Shown here: positions 22,902-33,330 of the stretch, one piece after another
Numbering within the stretch: the first letter of the stretch is position 1
How the letters are laid out: each line of letters starts with the position of its first letter
Source of the DNA: Micromussa lordhowensis
Lineage: Eukaryota > Cnidaria > Anthozoa > Scleractinia > Lobophylliidae
Length of the DNA: 64,000 nucleotides
Reading direction: 5' to 3'
NCBI GenBank assembly: GCA_964020085.1
Contig: OZ026608.1
Coordinates: forward strand, 13,246,479 to 13,310,478
The notes under the pieces: model-generated
What the model was told of the DNA's origin: nothing
The model's database searches: none
What the model saw: only the letters and a program-made list of their open reading frames with translations
Translations under genes and position numbers: made by a program

Positions 22902-23059
22902 CTTACTAACCGAGTTCGAGGGCCGTACTGTAAGTTACGGACCGAGTTTTTTCCCCATCGATTTATGGCCCAAACGCGAAGCGTGCGGGCCATAAATCGA
23001 AGTGGAAAAACGAGGATCCGTATCTTACAGGTCGGACCGAGAAAACGAGGTTAGTAAGA
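22902..23059. repeat. Palindromic element with CTTACTAACC ends
   Basis: Left end CTTACTAACCGAG and right end CGAGGTTAGTAAG are inverted. Inside, ATCGATTTATGGCCC pairs with GGGCCATAAATCGA. The arms are imperfect. A MITE-like origin is likely. Confidence 0.75.
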
Positions 23060-23952
23060 TATTATATCTCTATAGTGTGTTTGACGGGTTCGGGGACGAT
23101 TTCTATTCACGCGGAACGGCTTCAAATTTCTGGCCCACCTCGAAAGCAAAACAAGTCAATTTAAAAAATCTTTAATTGACTCTTAAGTCGTTAGCAGGTT
23201 TTAATACACAATTTCAGAAGTAAAAGAAAGTTTTAAACTTTTACTTGCTAGAAAAGTTAAGAACGCTTGGCGATAAATCAAGAACATTTTGGCAACGAAG
23301 GCAGCTTCAAATTTTAGCGGGCTTACAGTAGAATACGGCCCGCTAAATTGACCAATCACAGCGCGCGTACTAACTGAGAGATATAATAAAATACAATACG
23401 ATTACTGTTGCTAACTACATCCTTATTCTTGGCTTGCACTGTCACGCAATCAAAAACTAATTCGAAAACCATTCAGTATATGAAGTCAAGAAATTGTAAT
23501 GTTATAGAAGATTGATAAAGAAGACATTTCTCCATTTTTAAGTCTGTGCGTTTTCCCAAACTTCAGATATTCGTCGAAATATGTTGCACCAATTTACAGA
23601 GCCCAGTATGGAGACGCAATGTCGGTGTACCCAGTGGTACACCAACATGGCGGCCGGAAAATAGTGTAAACATCTGGAACTTACTTTGGCTATCTGGGCG
23701 ACTGATTATCTGTACTGAACAAACAAGCATTTACATAAGCACTTTTCCTAATACTTTAACTTCTGAACAAGCTAAAAATCACGCGATATATATTTTTGGA
23801 CAAACGCGTTCGTAGCTTGATGTCACGCACCGCCAGAAACTCTGAAATTCAAAATGCGCTGCTTTCCAGACGAAGCAAGCTACTGAGCTGTAAAATTGTT
23901 AAGAGATATAAATCTCTGAAGGGATAAAAACTTCGGAAGCTCTTTAGTTTTG

Positions 23953-23983
<31 letters not shown>

Positions 23984-24063
23984 GCCAAGAATTATAATAA
24001 CGAACATGACGAACAACAAAATAAAAAATAAATTCATATTAAATCATTTTCATGACACAATAA

Positions 24064-24418
24064 GTTACCATAGCAACAGTATGACCTGCTAAGAGAACCC
24101 TTAATTACAGCTTTATGGGCTTCAAAAACGGCACTGTGAATTTTTTTGTATTATCAAATTTTGACAAGCATAATAAGACGCAACATTTGGCAAAGTTTTA
24201 AAAAATTCTGTGCGTAGGGTTCAGCGCCACCTTAAATGTTCAAAACTTTGAGGTGGCACTGAACCCTATGTACAGATTTCTTTTAAAACTTTGCCAAAAG
24301 TTGGGTCTAATCAAAATTTGATAATACAAAAAAGTTTCACCTTGCTGTTTTCTAATTATAAGCCCATAAAGCTGTAATCAAGGGTGTTTTTAGCAGGTCA
24401 TGCTGTTGCTATGGTAAC
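24064..24418. mobile_element. 355-bp fold-back element with GTTACCATAGCAACAG ends
   Basis: The left terminus GTTACCATAGCAACAG is repeated inverted as TGTTGCTATGGTAAC at the right. Arms continue inward for well over 100 bp (TACAGCTTTATGGGCTT, CAAAGTTTTAAAA, GTTCAG.GCCACCT) to a centre near 24235. There is no coding capacity. The target duplication is unclear. Confidence 0.8.
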
Positions 24419-25450
24419 CTATTGGGTCACGAAAATGTTCACCAACTATTGGTCAGTTTTTTGGGATACATCTGCAGGTACCGGAAAGCTTTGTATTTTG
24501 GGTCACTTGGGATTAGTCTTTATTTGGAGTTGTTTTGTTTCCTGTCTTTTATTTCTTTTGTTTTACGTAAGCTTACGTAATCTGTGCTCCGGTACCTGCA
24601 GAAAGATCCGTTTTTTGATACAATGTTTATAGCATCAAGACAAGTGATAAAGAGTGGTTGTAATAACCCATCAAAATAAAACTGCTGGAAACTGTTTTGA
24701 GCCGGCCACCTTAACATATTTCTATTTTTCGCCACAATTCGCTCGGTGTTTACAACACTTTGCGAACGCAATTGAACCAATGAAAACGGTGGTAAAAGCT
24801 TTTCCTGTCTACAGTAGAAAATGGTTTGTTTCCCTAGAATCAGGAGATTTATTATCTGTAATAGTTCCTATTTCCAGTAATTCTGAGCATTATTTCTTGG
24901 TTGTTCGTGCTATTCCTCAGGAGGCATCTTCAGATATGCTCCAGTTTTTTGGCCCCATCACGTGACTTGTTTAAACCAATCGCGAGGGAGAAATATATTC
25001 TATGAATGAGAATCAAAATCTTGTAAAGCTATTACCAAGTCGTCTGTATTTATATATATTTATTATAGTGTACCAAGTACTCCCAAAGATAGAAACTATT
25101 TCATTTCTAGCATATTTTATGTACTAGTGAAATATATTTTTGTAATAGTATCTATTTAAAGGAGTATGAATAAAAATCCTGATTTCAAAGGAAAATGAAT
25201 AATTTCTACGCTCTTTATTTTTACACGAGTGTCTCTTGTAGTTGGAAGAGCCATTTTGGCTGGGGTGGCAAAACCCCAGCGTATTTGAGGCCCCATACAC
25301 ACCAATACGTTTTCGTTTGAACATGCACCGTTTATGATGCGCTATCTGCTACCGTCGACACTACAACAATCAGTAAACGTTGATCGGTTTCATCGAAACT
25401 GCATACATCTGTAAACGCAGAGCGGGGAAATTTGAATAATAGTAATAGTA

Positions 25451-25931
25451 GGGAGCTTAAGCAACGTAGACGACGCCTAGAAAAAAAATGAAGTTATATT
25501 TTGCAAGCGAAAGTCGTGATAGTCTACATCTGTTCGGTACGCCAGTGATGTGCTTAAACTAAATATGCAACGACGGCGTTCAATTCCAAAAGGAAATACG
25601 AAAAATTAGCAGTCGTCGCCCAAGTTCCGTAGACGACGGAGAACTTGGTCATTTCACGTTGTTGTTTTGCAGACTGGACGGCAAAGAAATGTACAAAGAA
25701 TTATAACGCACGTGCACAGCTATTGTGTTGCTCATTAATAAACCTTTTGTTTGGTGACGTTCTCGTTGCCCTCGACGTCATGGGTTGGTGTACCGGTTCA
25801 CAAGGGAACAACCATTTTTCTTTCTTTGTTTAGGAGTCATTGGTTAGCTGTTGTTATTGCTTGGTCTTTTGTATTGGCTCTTGTGAACCGGTACGCGAGG
25901 ACAGACCCCGTCATGGTTTGCTTAAGCTCCC
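25451..25931. mobile_element. MITE copy A (GGGAGCTTAAGC ends), carrying a nested insertion
   Basis: Terminal inverted repeat GGGAGCTTAAGC, related to the element at 60357-60718. The two share a collinear interior (aaatgtacaaagaattataa, acgcacgtgcacagctattg, ttttgtttsgtg). Relative to that copy it carries 125 extra bases at 25784-25908. Outer flanks are TAGTA and TACTA. Confidence 0.85.
25784..25908. mobile_element. Nested 125-bp element inside MITE copy A
   Basis: Flanked by CGTCATGG on both sides (25776-25783, 25909-25916), an 8-bp duplication typical of hAT elements. It carries subterminal inverted repeats GTACCGGTTCACAAG / CTTGTGAACCGGTAC. The uninterrupted relative at 60357-60718 shows the site without it. 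Confidence 0.8.
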
Positions 25932-26278
25932 TACTAAGTGTCAACAGCGAAAATGGAGCTTTTCGTAAAGTTAAGACCAAATCCGCTAGGAAATCGAGCA
26001 ACTTCAGTTTTTAATGTTCAAAACCCCTGTGCCAGAATAACTTACTCGCTCGTTCGTTCGCGATTCTTCACAACTCGTGAATAAAAATCGTACGCGCTCA
26101 CCCTAAACCGTGTATATTACAGTCTTTTTGCTTTTTCTAAAAGCCAAAGACATAAATAGTTGCCTGAAATAGCGCCCAAAAAAATTCCCATGGAAACTCG
26201 AGATAGCAAATTTTAAAGTTCATATAATATTTTTTTATTGTTTTTAGTTACCAAAACGCATCATCACACAACGCATTA

Positions 26279-26700
26279 GTGTGGTGGACAGGGCCTGAGA
26301 AGAATTCAAACGAAAGCCATTTTATTTTCCAAAATCCATTAAGTGGTTGTTTTCGTGGACATGGCAGGAGATCTTGGAGTCAACACATAATGGATTTTGG
26401 AAGTGCCAGAGTTGTTGGACATGAGGCTAATTTCCATGAACGCCTCTTCTTGGAAGCCTGGTTTTCTATAAGGGATCCACAATCTAGAAATGACCACATC
26501 GCCGTCCCAGAAGTTTACAAGTCTCTGGCACGCGCATAACTTAAGTCTCGCGCTACGTTTTTCAAGAAACTTCAAGCGGAATTTTTCCTCAGCGCGCGCT
26601 CGACGTGCTGTTTTAGAATCACGCGTGCTAACGTTATTTTTTCCAACTGATGAAGGCTTAAGCACCAGCCGAAACGTCTTGAACGAACATCAAAAAAACT
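26279..26700 (+). mobile_element. Penelope-like element 3' end: endonuclease tail plus terminal hairpin
   Basis: The plus-strand frame at 26340-26539 encodes a degenerate tail containing GHEANFHERLFLEAWFSIRD and NDHIAVPEVYKSLAR. This resembles the region downstream of the GIY-YIG core in one Penelope clade. About 100 bp further the hairpin CTGATGAAGGCTTAAGC...GCCGAAACGTC appears, as expected at a Penelope terminus. It is a fragment only, with no RT nearby. Confidence 0.6.
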
Positions 26701-26764
26701 TGTCAGTGTCAAACCATTATCTTACAATGTCAGCTCCTGACTACCACTACTCTATTTTTAAACA

Positions 26765-27016
26765 CAGGATAATCAATATCCAGCGGATAAGTGTTAACAA
26801 AACAAACCGCGCTATCCAGTCCAGGCTTTACTAAGTACAAACAAAATATTATTTTTTTCTCTTTTTTTTTTCTATCTACATCAGTGTGTATATATATATA
26901 TATATGTACAAGGCAAATAAAGGTGTTGTTGTTGTTGTTGTAGCGTTATCCACCTTTCGAACAACCCGGTCCTGGTGGATAGCGCTATTCACATTTTGAA
27001 CAAACGGGGCCAGCTG
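26765..27016. repeat. Broken copies of the GGATAACGCTATCC fold-back family
   Basis: 26775-26830 (atccagcggataagtgttaa) and 26940-27016 (gcgttatccacctttcgaac) match the interior and right end of the complete element at 36665-36811. They are separated by low-complexity sequence (TATATA, GTT repeats) near 26880-26940. Confidence 0.7.
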
Positions 27017-28180
27017 TTGTTGAAGTCACGTTTGAAGTTACGTTTTTTTGAAGTCACGTTTTTGTTGTGCTCGATATATTTTAGGCGTTGCCAAAATCAC
27101 TTTTCTCTTGCCGTTTTTCAGTATAATTTCTGGCGTTTCTTTGTGAAGTGGTTTGTGATAACCCATCGGAAACTCGGCTCAAAGGTCGGATATAACAGAC
27201 TTAATAAAATATTTAATAATTTGTCTTATTTCTTCATCAGTACTGTGATAGACATAGGACCCGTATTCTCGCGGAAAACTGCTGCCAGGCCAACTCAAAT
27301 GTACATGTGTTAATTGAACGGTGCAGCTAAAATAAACCAGATTAAAACCTCCCAGCCATTAGAAGTAGATTTACTTAAGGTTGCGGTTTTAAAATGACAC
27401 GTGTATGGAGAATAAAAACGCGTGTTTTGGCGTCAAACCGCAATTAGGGCAAATAAAATACGCTGAATTGGAACATTACCAGCTGAAAATAGAAGGGATT
27501 GTGAAATACATCCATTAAAAACATTACATGGAGGGATTATCCTAATCACGAAGTTCTTTACGTTTTGTTTTAATTGCTGGAAGACGTGTGTGTAGGTAAA
27601 AACCAATATTGAGTTGCTAGAGTTTATAAATGTGGGCGTGTTTATGAAAAACAGACGGGCGAATATAAGCAGCTAAATTATGGTGTGCAAAATTTGCATA
27701 TGAATTTGTCCGTGAAACTTGTTTATCGTCTTTTGTTTCTTGAAATTTTCTCCTCAAAATTATTTCATAGAATTCAAGCGTTGAAAACTCTTTATTATTT
27801 ATTTATTTATTTATTTATTTTTAATTTATTTTAAAAATGTCGTTAATGAAGAGGTCAAATACAGGGGAGTGAGTAGAGAAACGACGTTCATTGTGTTTTC
27901 TTACAAAATCACATTTGACAACAAATTGAAAAATCTTTTCTGTTCAAAGAACGGTACCGTTATTTTTCTGCTCACGAATGTTTACCAAAACACGTTTCTC
28001 GAAAATATAGATATCTATCCCACGTTTTACTGTAAAAAAAATGTGTGAAAATCACGACTGGTCATAAATTACTCGCTCTGACCGAAAACCCCGTCGAAAC
28101 TGCGTATAATGACGATTCCTATTTTGCTTTGTCTGCTTGTTTTCAATGTTGCTGAGTGAGAAAAATTTAAGTATATGGTA
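27017..28180. other. Gene-free stretch
   Basis: AT-rich, with an (ATTT)n run near 27795-27830. The sequence from about 28180 on belongs to the duplicated segment that ends with the small-protein gene at 28955-29311. No exon was recognised. Confidence 0.5.
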
Positions 28181-28954
28181 TAGAGAAAGCTATACTTTGG
28201 AACTTATCTTGTGAAAGTCACGCGCCCTTGCAAACATTTGAAAAGAATCTCGTGTTTCACAAATGTGGATGGCAAATGGTTAATTGTGTAGGGGGTAGAA
28301 TGAGAGTATAGTGTTTTGTTATTTTCACCTATGTGTTTCTGAAGAGCTGATTAGTAAGATGGCTATATGCATTTTATCTTTAAATTTGAGAAAGCTTTCT
28401 TCTTAAAATTGTGACTTTGAATTCACCTACGCATACAAATCCCAGAAAAAACTCAATGAAATTTTGTCAGGTGGTATATGCAACGTCTGTTTAAGTTCAA
28501 CAAAAGCTGTTAATACTTTTCATTCAAGATATTTCACATGGAGTAAATTAAAGTGTCAACCAGTCTAATACATAGAAAGTATTAGACCAGCTATAAGATA
28601 TTCCGATTCGCTGATGTAGTTATTGCCCCCTCCCGCACTTGATATAGCCTGGAACTGTCGTCTATGACTTGTTAACATGAGGTATATTTAAGTATTGCCC
28701 AGTAAAGCCGTTATTATTTCATGACCTACTCCACGGACGTTTTTTGGCATTAAGTCTCCTTGCATTTATTAGAACGTACCATTTACAAACAAAATCTTAC
28801 TTGTTGTAGAGTACTTTCCAAGATCTTTCCAAGAAAACCATTACTTCGCATTGTTTCAAATGCGAAGTTTTACAACATGACTTACCCTTAGAAATCAAAT
28901 AATATATATATACAATATAGCGAAATCAGTTTCAATATAGCGAAATCTCCGTAT

Positions 28955-29311
28955 TCACTGCTGTTTGTTTTTATCTTCATTTTCTTGTCTTCCTTGCTCA
29001 CTCTTCGCTTCTTCTCGGTTCTGTTTTTCTTGTTTTTCTTGTTTTTCTTGTTTTTCTTGTTCTTCTTGTTCTTCTTGTTCTTCTTCTTTTCCATCCGCAA
29101 TTCTCCCGCAGGTATAATCTTTCTTTAAATCAGTCATTTTCGCTACAGTTTCCTTCGTGATCACAGCAATCTCTGTTTGATCAACATCGTCGCGAGTATT
29201 CTCTCCATTTTTCACGCGGTTCTTCGGCGATCGCGAGCATAATAAATAAGAAATTAGAAATCCGCTGGCAAAACACTCAGCATGCTGGAGAAATATCCAC
29301 GCAGAAGCCAT
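28955..29311 (-). CDS. Small protein with hydrophobic N-terminus and Gln/Glu/Lys repeats, copy A
   Basis: 118 residues from an ATG in good context (AAAATGG). Residues 1-26 are hydrophobic with aromatic and Cys residues (MASAWIFLQHAECF...YLLCS), consistent with a signal anchor or signal peptide. Two basic residues follow (SRSPKNR), then a charged region and a repeat of EQ/EKQ units at about residues 75-95, encoded by a ttcttgttt-type tandem repeat at 29020-29090. The family is not recognised. The same N-terminus is encoded at 32196-31966 and, truncated, at 29834-29745, so this is a local multicopy family. Whether it is spliced or expressed cannot be told; the conserved ATG and frame in two copies favour a real gene. 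Confidence 0.5.
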   Translation of the reverse strand: MASAWIFLQHAECFASGFLISYLLCSRSPKNRVKNGENTRDDVDQTEIAVITKETVAKMTDLKKDYTCGRIADGKEEEQEEQEEQEKQEKQEKQEKQNREEAKSEQGRQENEDKNKQQ

Positions 29312-29744
29312 TTTAATGCAGTCAGTGACAGTGACAGGCACGCGTCAGGGATGAAGAGACCTTCTGACCCGGCTTCGTCTGAATTGGGCGAATTAAAACT
29401 TTACAAAATAAGTGGAAAGAAAAATACTATTTGCTTCACAAAAGGAAATATATTCCTTTCTCTAAAACACGTTTTGTGCCTTGTTCGATATAGCTTTCAC
29501 GTTTTGTTAAAATTTGTTTTGTCAAACCAGTAAATGGTTTTTGTTAAAGTCACGTTTTTTTTGTTGTGCTCAATATCATGCACGCGTATTTTGATACATT
29601 AGGTTAAGTGTTGGTAACTTTTAAGAGAAAATGGCCTGTTTCCATGCAATTATTTTCTTGTCTACATTTATATACAAATATAACTTACGGATACATGACC
29701 AGTTCAACATCGTCTTTACTATTCTCTCCATTTTCGACAAGGTT

Positions 29745-29834
29745 CTACAGCGACCGCGAACATAATAAATAAGAAATTAGAAATCCACTGGCAAAACACT
29801 CAGTATACTGGAATAAAATCCACGCAAAAGCCAT
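29745..29834 (-). pseudogene. Small hydrophobic-N-terminus protein, copy B, truncated
   Basis: The ATG and first 29 codons match copies A and C (MAFAWILF...ECFASGFLISYLLCSRS), then a TAG ends the frame. The upstream flank (29880-30080) parallels that of copy A (29350-29560), so the promoter region was duplicated too. Confidence 0.6.
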
Positions 29835-31200
29835 TTTAATGCAGTCAGTGATAATGACAGGCACTTATCAGGGATGAAGAAACCTTTCCCAGTTCGGCTG
29901 AAATGGACGAATTAAATATTTACAAAAGAAGCAGAAAGGAAAATACTGTTTGGTTCACAAAAGGAAATATATTCCTTTCTCTAAATCACGTTTTTTGCCT
30001 TGTTTAATACTTGAACTTTGACGTTTTGTTAAAATTTGTTTTGTCACACCAGTAGATGGTTTTTGTTAAAGTCACGTTTTTTTGTTGTACTCAATATCAT
30101 CCACGCGTATTTTGATACATTAGGTTTGGTAACTTTTAAAAGAAAATGGCCTGTTTCCAATTATTTCCTTGTCTAAATTAACATACAAATATAACTTACA
30201 GATACATGATCAGTTCAAACAATTTCCCAGTCCAATAACAAGAAAATTTTGAACCAGGAGTAAGCCAATCCGATTGCTTAATTTAGTTATCAGCCCCGTG
30301 TAAAGAGCTCTCGTTAGTCGCACTGATTAGTCGAGCTGTTTACAGCAAAAAAAAAAAATCATTCTTGGGGCATCGTATTATCTTGTATTGTCCAAGTTTT
30401 CAGTCAAATATTAAATGAATGGCGACATTTTACAACTAATATAAAAAATCAAAGACAGTTAGGCAACAGGGCGAGCTCTATTCATACTTTCGAATTAACT
30501 TAGCTTGTACGTAGCAATCTTTCGTAGGAAAAAAGATGGCGACTGGTGCATTTACTAATAACTCTCAGCGCAAGAAATCTATAATAACGCTCCTAAAAAC
30601 ATACATAAACGTTCTAACATCAGCACAGGGACAAATTTTGCAAATTACATAGCTTTCCTTCTATTTATGGGCTGCGTAAGGTTCGCTTGCTAATGTCGTA
30701 AAATGTACAGCCGCCATCTTTTTTTTCCTGTGGAAAAATAGCGAAGTTTAAATCAAACGTTTTTTCGCACGTAAATCCCAAGTCAGGCTTTTGGCACTAC
30801 CATAAATAAATATTGTTAGATGAAAATAGTCAATAATTTTGCATTTTAGTTTGCAACTTTTTCACTGTAAAACATTATCGGTCTAGATGCCGGTCTACAT
30901 GGGAAAATCTAGACCGCTTTCAATCTTTGAGCCAATCAAATTCGTGAATTTGGTAGTTCCGAGTCCCTGTGAGACAAAGCCATATAATAACAGGCTTTAA
31001 TACTTGCTGGCTGCAAAATTACTTTAGCGCCATCCAGGCAGTAAATACATTCGAAAACTTATATGTGATATGCGATGTTATAAAATAACTGAGCCACTAC
31101 GCGCGCTCCCATTGGTCGATAGGTGTGTTTAGGTGAGAGTATGTAAAAACGGTTGTGACGTTTTAGATTCGCGCGTATTTTTAAAGAATTATTTTAGAAA
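29835..31200. other. Upstream flank of copy B, then gene-free sequence
   Basis: 29880-30170 is a diverged copy of 29340-29630 (shared ctttacaaaa, gaaatatattcctttctcta, gttaaagtcacgtttttt). Beyond about 30200 nothing was recognised. Confidence 0.6.
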
Positions 31201-31378
31201 AGCAATAGAGCACTTTTTCCGTGTTTATATAGAAAACACTCGGATGGTTGGGAGAATTCTCGAAAGTTATGCAAACCCGAGACCTTAGTCGAGGGTTTGC
31301 ATAACTGTCTCGATTTCTCCAAACTCTCCTCGTGTTTAGATTGGGTTATGTAAACACGGAAAATATGCTCTATTGCTC
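31201..31378. mobile_element. 178-bp fold-back element with AGCAATAGAGC ends
   Basis: Left AGCAATAGAGCACTTTTTCC and right GGAAAATATGCTCTATTGCT are inverted. Inner arms share GTTATGCAAACCC / GGGTTTGCATAAC. No target duplication was assigned. Confidence 0.8.
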
Positions 31379-31817
31379 ATTGAAATCCAAGAATATTCAC
31401 AAGAATAATTTTTCATCCTAAAATCGGCAGAAAAATGGGAATATTCAGCCTCGGCCGGAAAAACAATATTCTTCACGAGTGTGACACATTTTTATCATCT
31501 TTCAGTTTCATGAAATTTCCTCTCAAAAGTATTTTGTAAATGTCATACTTTGGAGCTTATCTTTTGAAAGTCACGATATCTTTCAAACAGTTATACAAAA
31601 TCACGGGTTTCACAAATTGTGGATGGAAAATGGGTTAATTGTGTGGGCGAGAAAATAAGAGTATAGCTTTTTCTATCAAATACATGTTTTTGAGAGCTTA
31701 TTACTACGATGGCTAATTAACCTTTAAATTTTAGAATCTTATATATGAAGCGGTGTTACTAGTATAAGAAGCCAGTTAGTGTCTGCTTAAAAAAAAACAA
31801 TACCCTGTGCTGCTTCT

Positions 31818-31935
31818 TCTCAGTTCTGTTTCCCTTGTCCCTGCTGTTTTCCATCCTCAATTACTTCGTAGCTATGATCATTCTTTAAATCACACATTTT
31901 GGCAACAGTTTCCTCCGTAATCACAACAATCACTG
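31818..31935 (-). repeat. Tandem duplicate of the 3' part of copy C
   Basis: The block 31818-31935 repeats 31937-32050 at about 90 percent identity (cttcttctcagttctgtttc, cgtagctatgatcattcttt). It lies beyond the stop of copy C, so the duplication extends the locus without extending the protein. Confidence 0.75.
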
Positions 31936-31965
31936 TGCTTCTTCTCAGTTCTGTTTCCCTTGTCC

Positions 31966-32196
31966 CTACTGTTTTCCACCCTCAATTCCTTCGTAGCTAT
32001 GATCATTCTTTAAATCACTCATTTTGGCGGCAGTTTCCTCCTTGATCACAACAATCACTGTTCTATCATCGTCTGATAGAATGTTCGCTTCATTTTCGGC
32101 GCGGTTCTTCGACGATCGCGAACATAACAAATAAGAAGTTAGAAATCCGCTGGCAAAACACTCAGCATGCTGGAGAAAAATCCACGCAGAAGCCAT
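31966..32196 (-). CDS. Small hydrophobic-N-terminus protein, copy C
   Basis: 76 residues. The first 30 residues differ from copy A at only a couple of positions; then a charged tail without the Gln/Glu repeat (AAKMSDLKNDHSYEGIEGG). The 3' flank (31540-31740) matches that of copy A (28180-28380), so the unit of duplication was at least about 1 kb. Function unknown. Confidence 0.5.
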   Translation of the reverse strand: MASAWIFLQHAECFASGFLTSYLLCSRSSKNRAENEANILSDDDRTVIVVIKEETAAKMSDLKNDHSYEGIEGGKQ

Positions 32197-32554
32197 TTTA
32201 ATGCAGTCAGTGACAGTGACAGGCACGCGTCAGGGATGAAGAAACCTTTCTAGTTCGTCTGAATTGGACGAATTAAAACTTTACAAAGTAAGTGGAAAGG
32301 AAAATACTATTTGCTTCACAAAAGGAAATTTACGAATTAAAAATTTACCAAACAAGCGGATATAAAATACTGTTAGTCTATGTGACATTTCTCTGGCTGT
32401 TCTAATACTTATTGGGTATTTTTTTAGTAGCGGTTTGCGTTAAACCAATCTGTTCCTGGCATTCGGTTAGTTGGAAAGCAGCACAGGAATCGGTGGGAGC
32501 AAAAATATAGGGGAGGGGAGGGGCAGTGCTACTTCTGCCTCCTTGTCGTTTCCT

Positions 32555-32824
32555 CGTTAGTTTTGGCGGAAGGTTTTCTAAAGGCGTCGAACAGGCAGGT
32601 GTTAAACCATCAGAAACAACTCAAAAGCAGGATTCGTATTGTAAGATTTGTCTTATTTATGCATCAAACCAAAGGTTGGGCTTTTAGCTTTTTGTTTTCG
32701 TTAGTTTTTGGCAGGCGTTTTTCTGAAGGCCTCCAACAGGCAGGTGTTAAACCATCAGAAACAACTCAAAAGCAGGATTCGTATTGTAAGATTTGTCTTA
32801 TTTATGCATCAAACCAAAGGTTGC
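32555..32824 (+). repeat. Two tandem ~144-bp units
   Basis: caggtgttaaaccatcagaa and the following ~80 bp recur exactly with a 144-bp period (about 32596 and 32740). The first ~45 bp of each unit are diverged. Joining frames across both units gives a 123-codon open frame with no family likeness; it looks like a by-product. Confidence 0.85.
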
Positions 32825-32835
32825 GCTTTTTAGGT

Positions 32836-33070
32836 TCCGTCCACACTAGGCCGCGGCAGGAATTTCAAAACGTAACAATCACCGGCCAGTTTGAATTTGT
32901 GTTTGTGGAAACCTCGGTCAGGAAAATCATATGATTATCGTGACGCCACCGTTTTCGAAAAGCTCCGTTTTCAAAGTGTTCTCCGTCCACACTAGAACGA
33001 AAAGCCGGCGTTTTCAAATTTCTCTGGTTTGAAGAGCGTTTTCGAAAAGGTCCATTTTCGTGACGGATTC
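32836..33070. repeat. MITE-like repeat with CGTCCACACTAGACCG ends
   Basis: Shares ccgtccacactag, gttttcaaatttctc and gaagagcgttttcgaaaa with 36206-36540, where the same modules occur in the opposite order and orientation. Non-coding. Confidence 0.6.
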
Positions 33071-33099
33071 ATTGGAGATTAAAAAAAATTTAAAGGTGC

Positions 33100-33330
33100 C
33101 CCTAAAATAAAGAATATAAAGCAGAAACCGACACAACGTAGAATGTTTTTTTTGAAGGTGTACTATATTTCGGCTGGCCAAACCAGCCTTCTTCAGGTAC
33201 AATGGAAAATTTTGCATCGGGACATGTTTTTTATGTAGCACATTACCAAAAATACGTAAAAATAATTGACAGTGTAAATTACAGATAAACATCTGGTGAA
33301 ATGAAATAGTAAACAAACAAAATAAAGTAA
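33100..33330 (-). mobile_element. Penelope-like terminal hairpin, second family
   Basis: The minus strand near 33200-33165 reads CTGAAGAAGGCTGGTTTGGC followed by CAGCCGAAATATAGT. This has the same stem layout as the Penelope hairpins at 7.6, 26.65 and 39.2 kb but a different stem sequence. The overlapping 100-codon open frame is not protein-like. Confidence 0.5.

Larger units (their letters stand above)
21817..25450. other. Gene-free stretch dominated by inverted repeats
   Basis: No host exon was recognised. It contains palindromic elements at 22384-22519, 22902-23059 and 24064-24418, and a 13-bp inverted pair CTGCAGGTACCGG around 24474-24602. A segment near 23955-23985 (gaaaatgatgacgtcac) recurs near 38300, so it belongs to a repeat family. 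Confidence 0.6.

Noticed and set aside
26490..26834. 114-codon plus-strand frame as a host gene
   Set aside because: It crosses the Penelope terminal hairpin and the following fold-back fragment, so it is a by-product of element sequence.
32563..32934. 123-codon plus-strand frame with an internally repeated peptide
   Set aside because: Produced by the 144-bp tandem duplication; the two units are read in different phases at their starts and the sequence resembles no protein.
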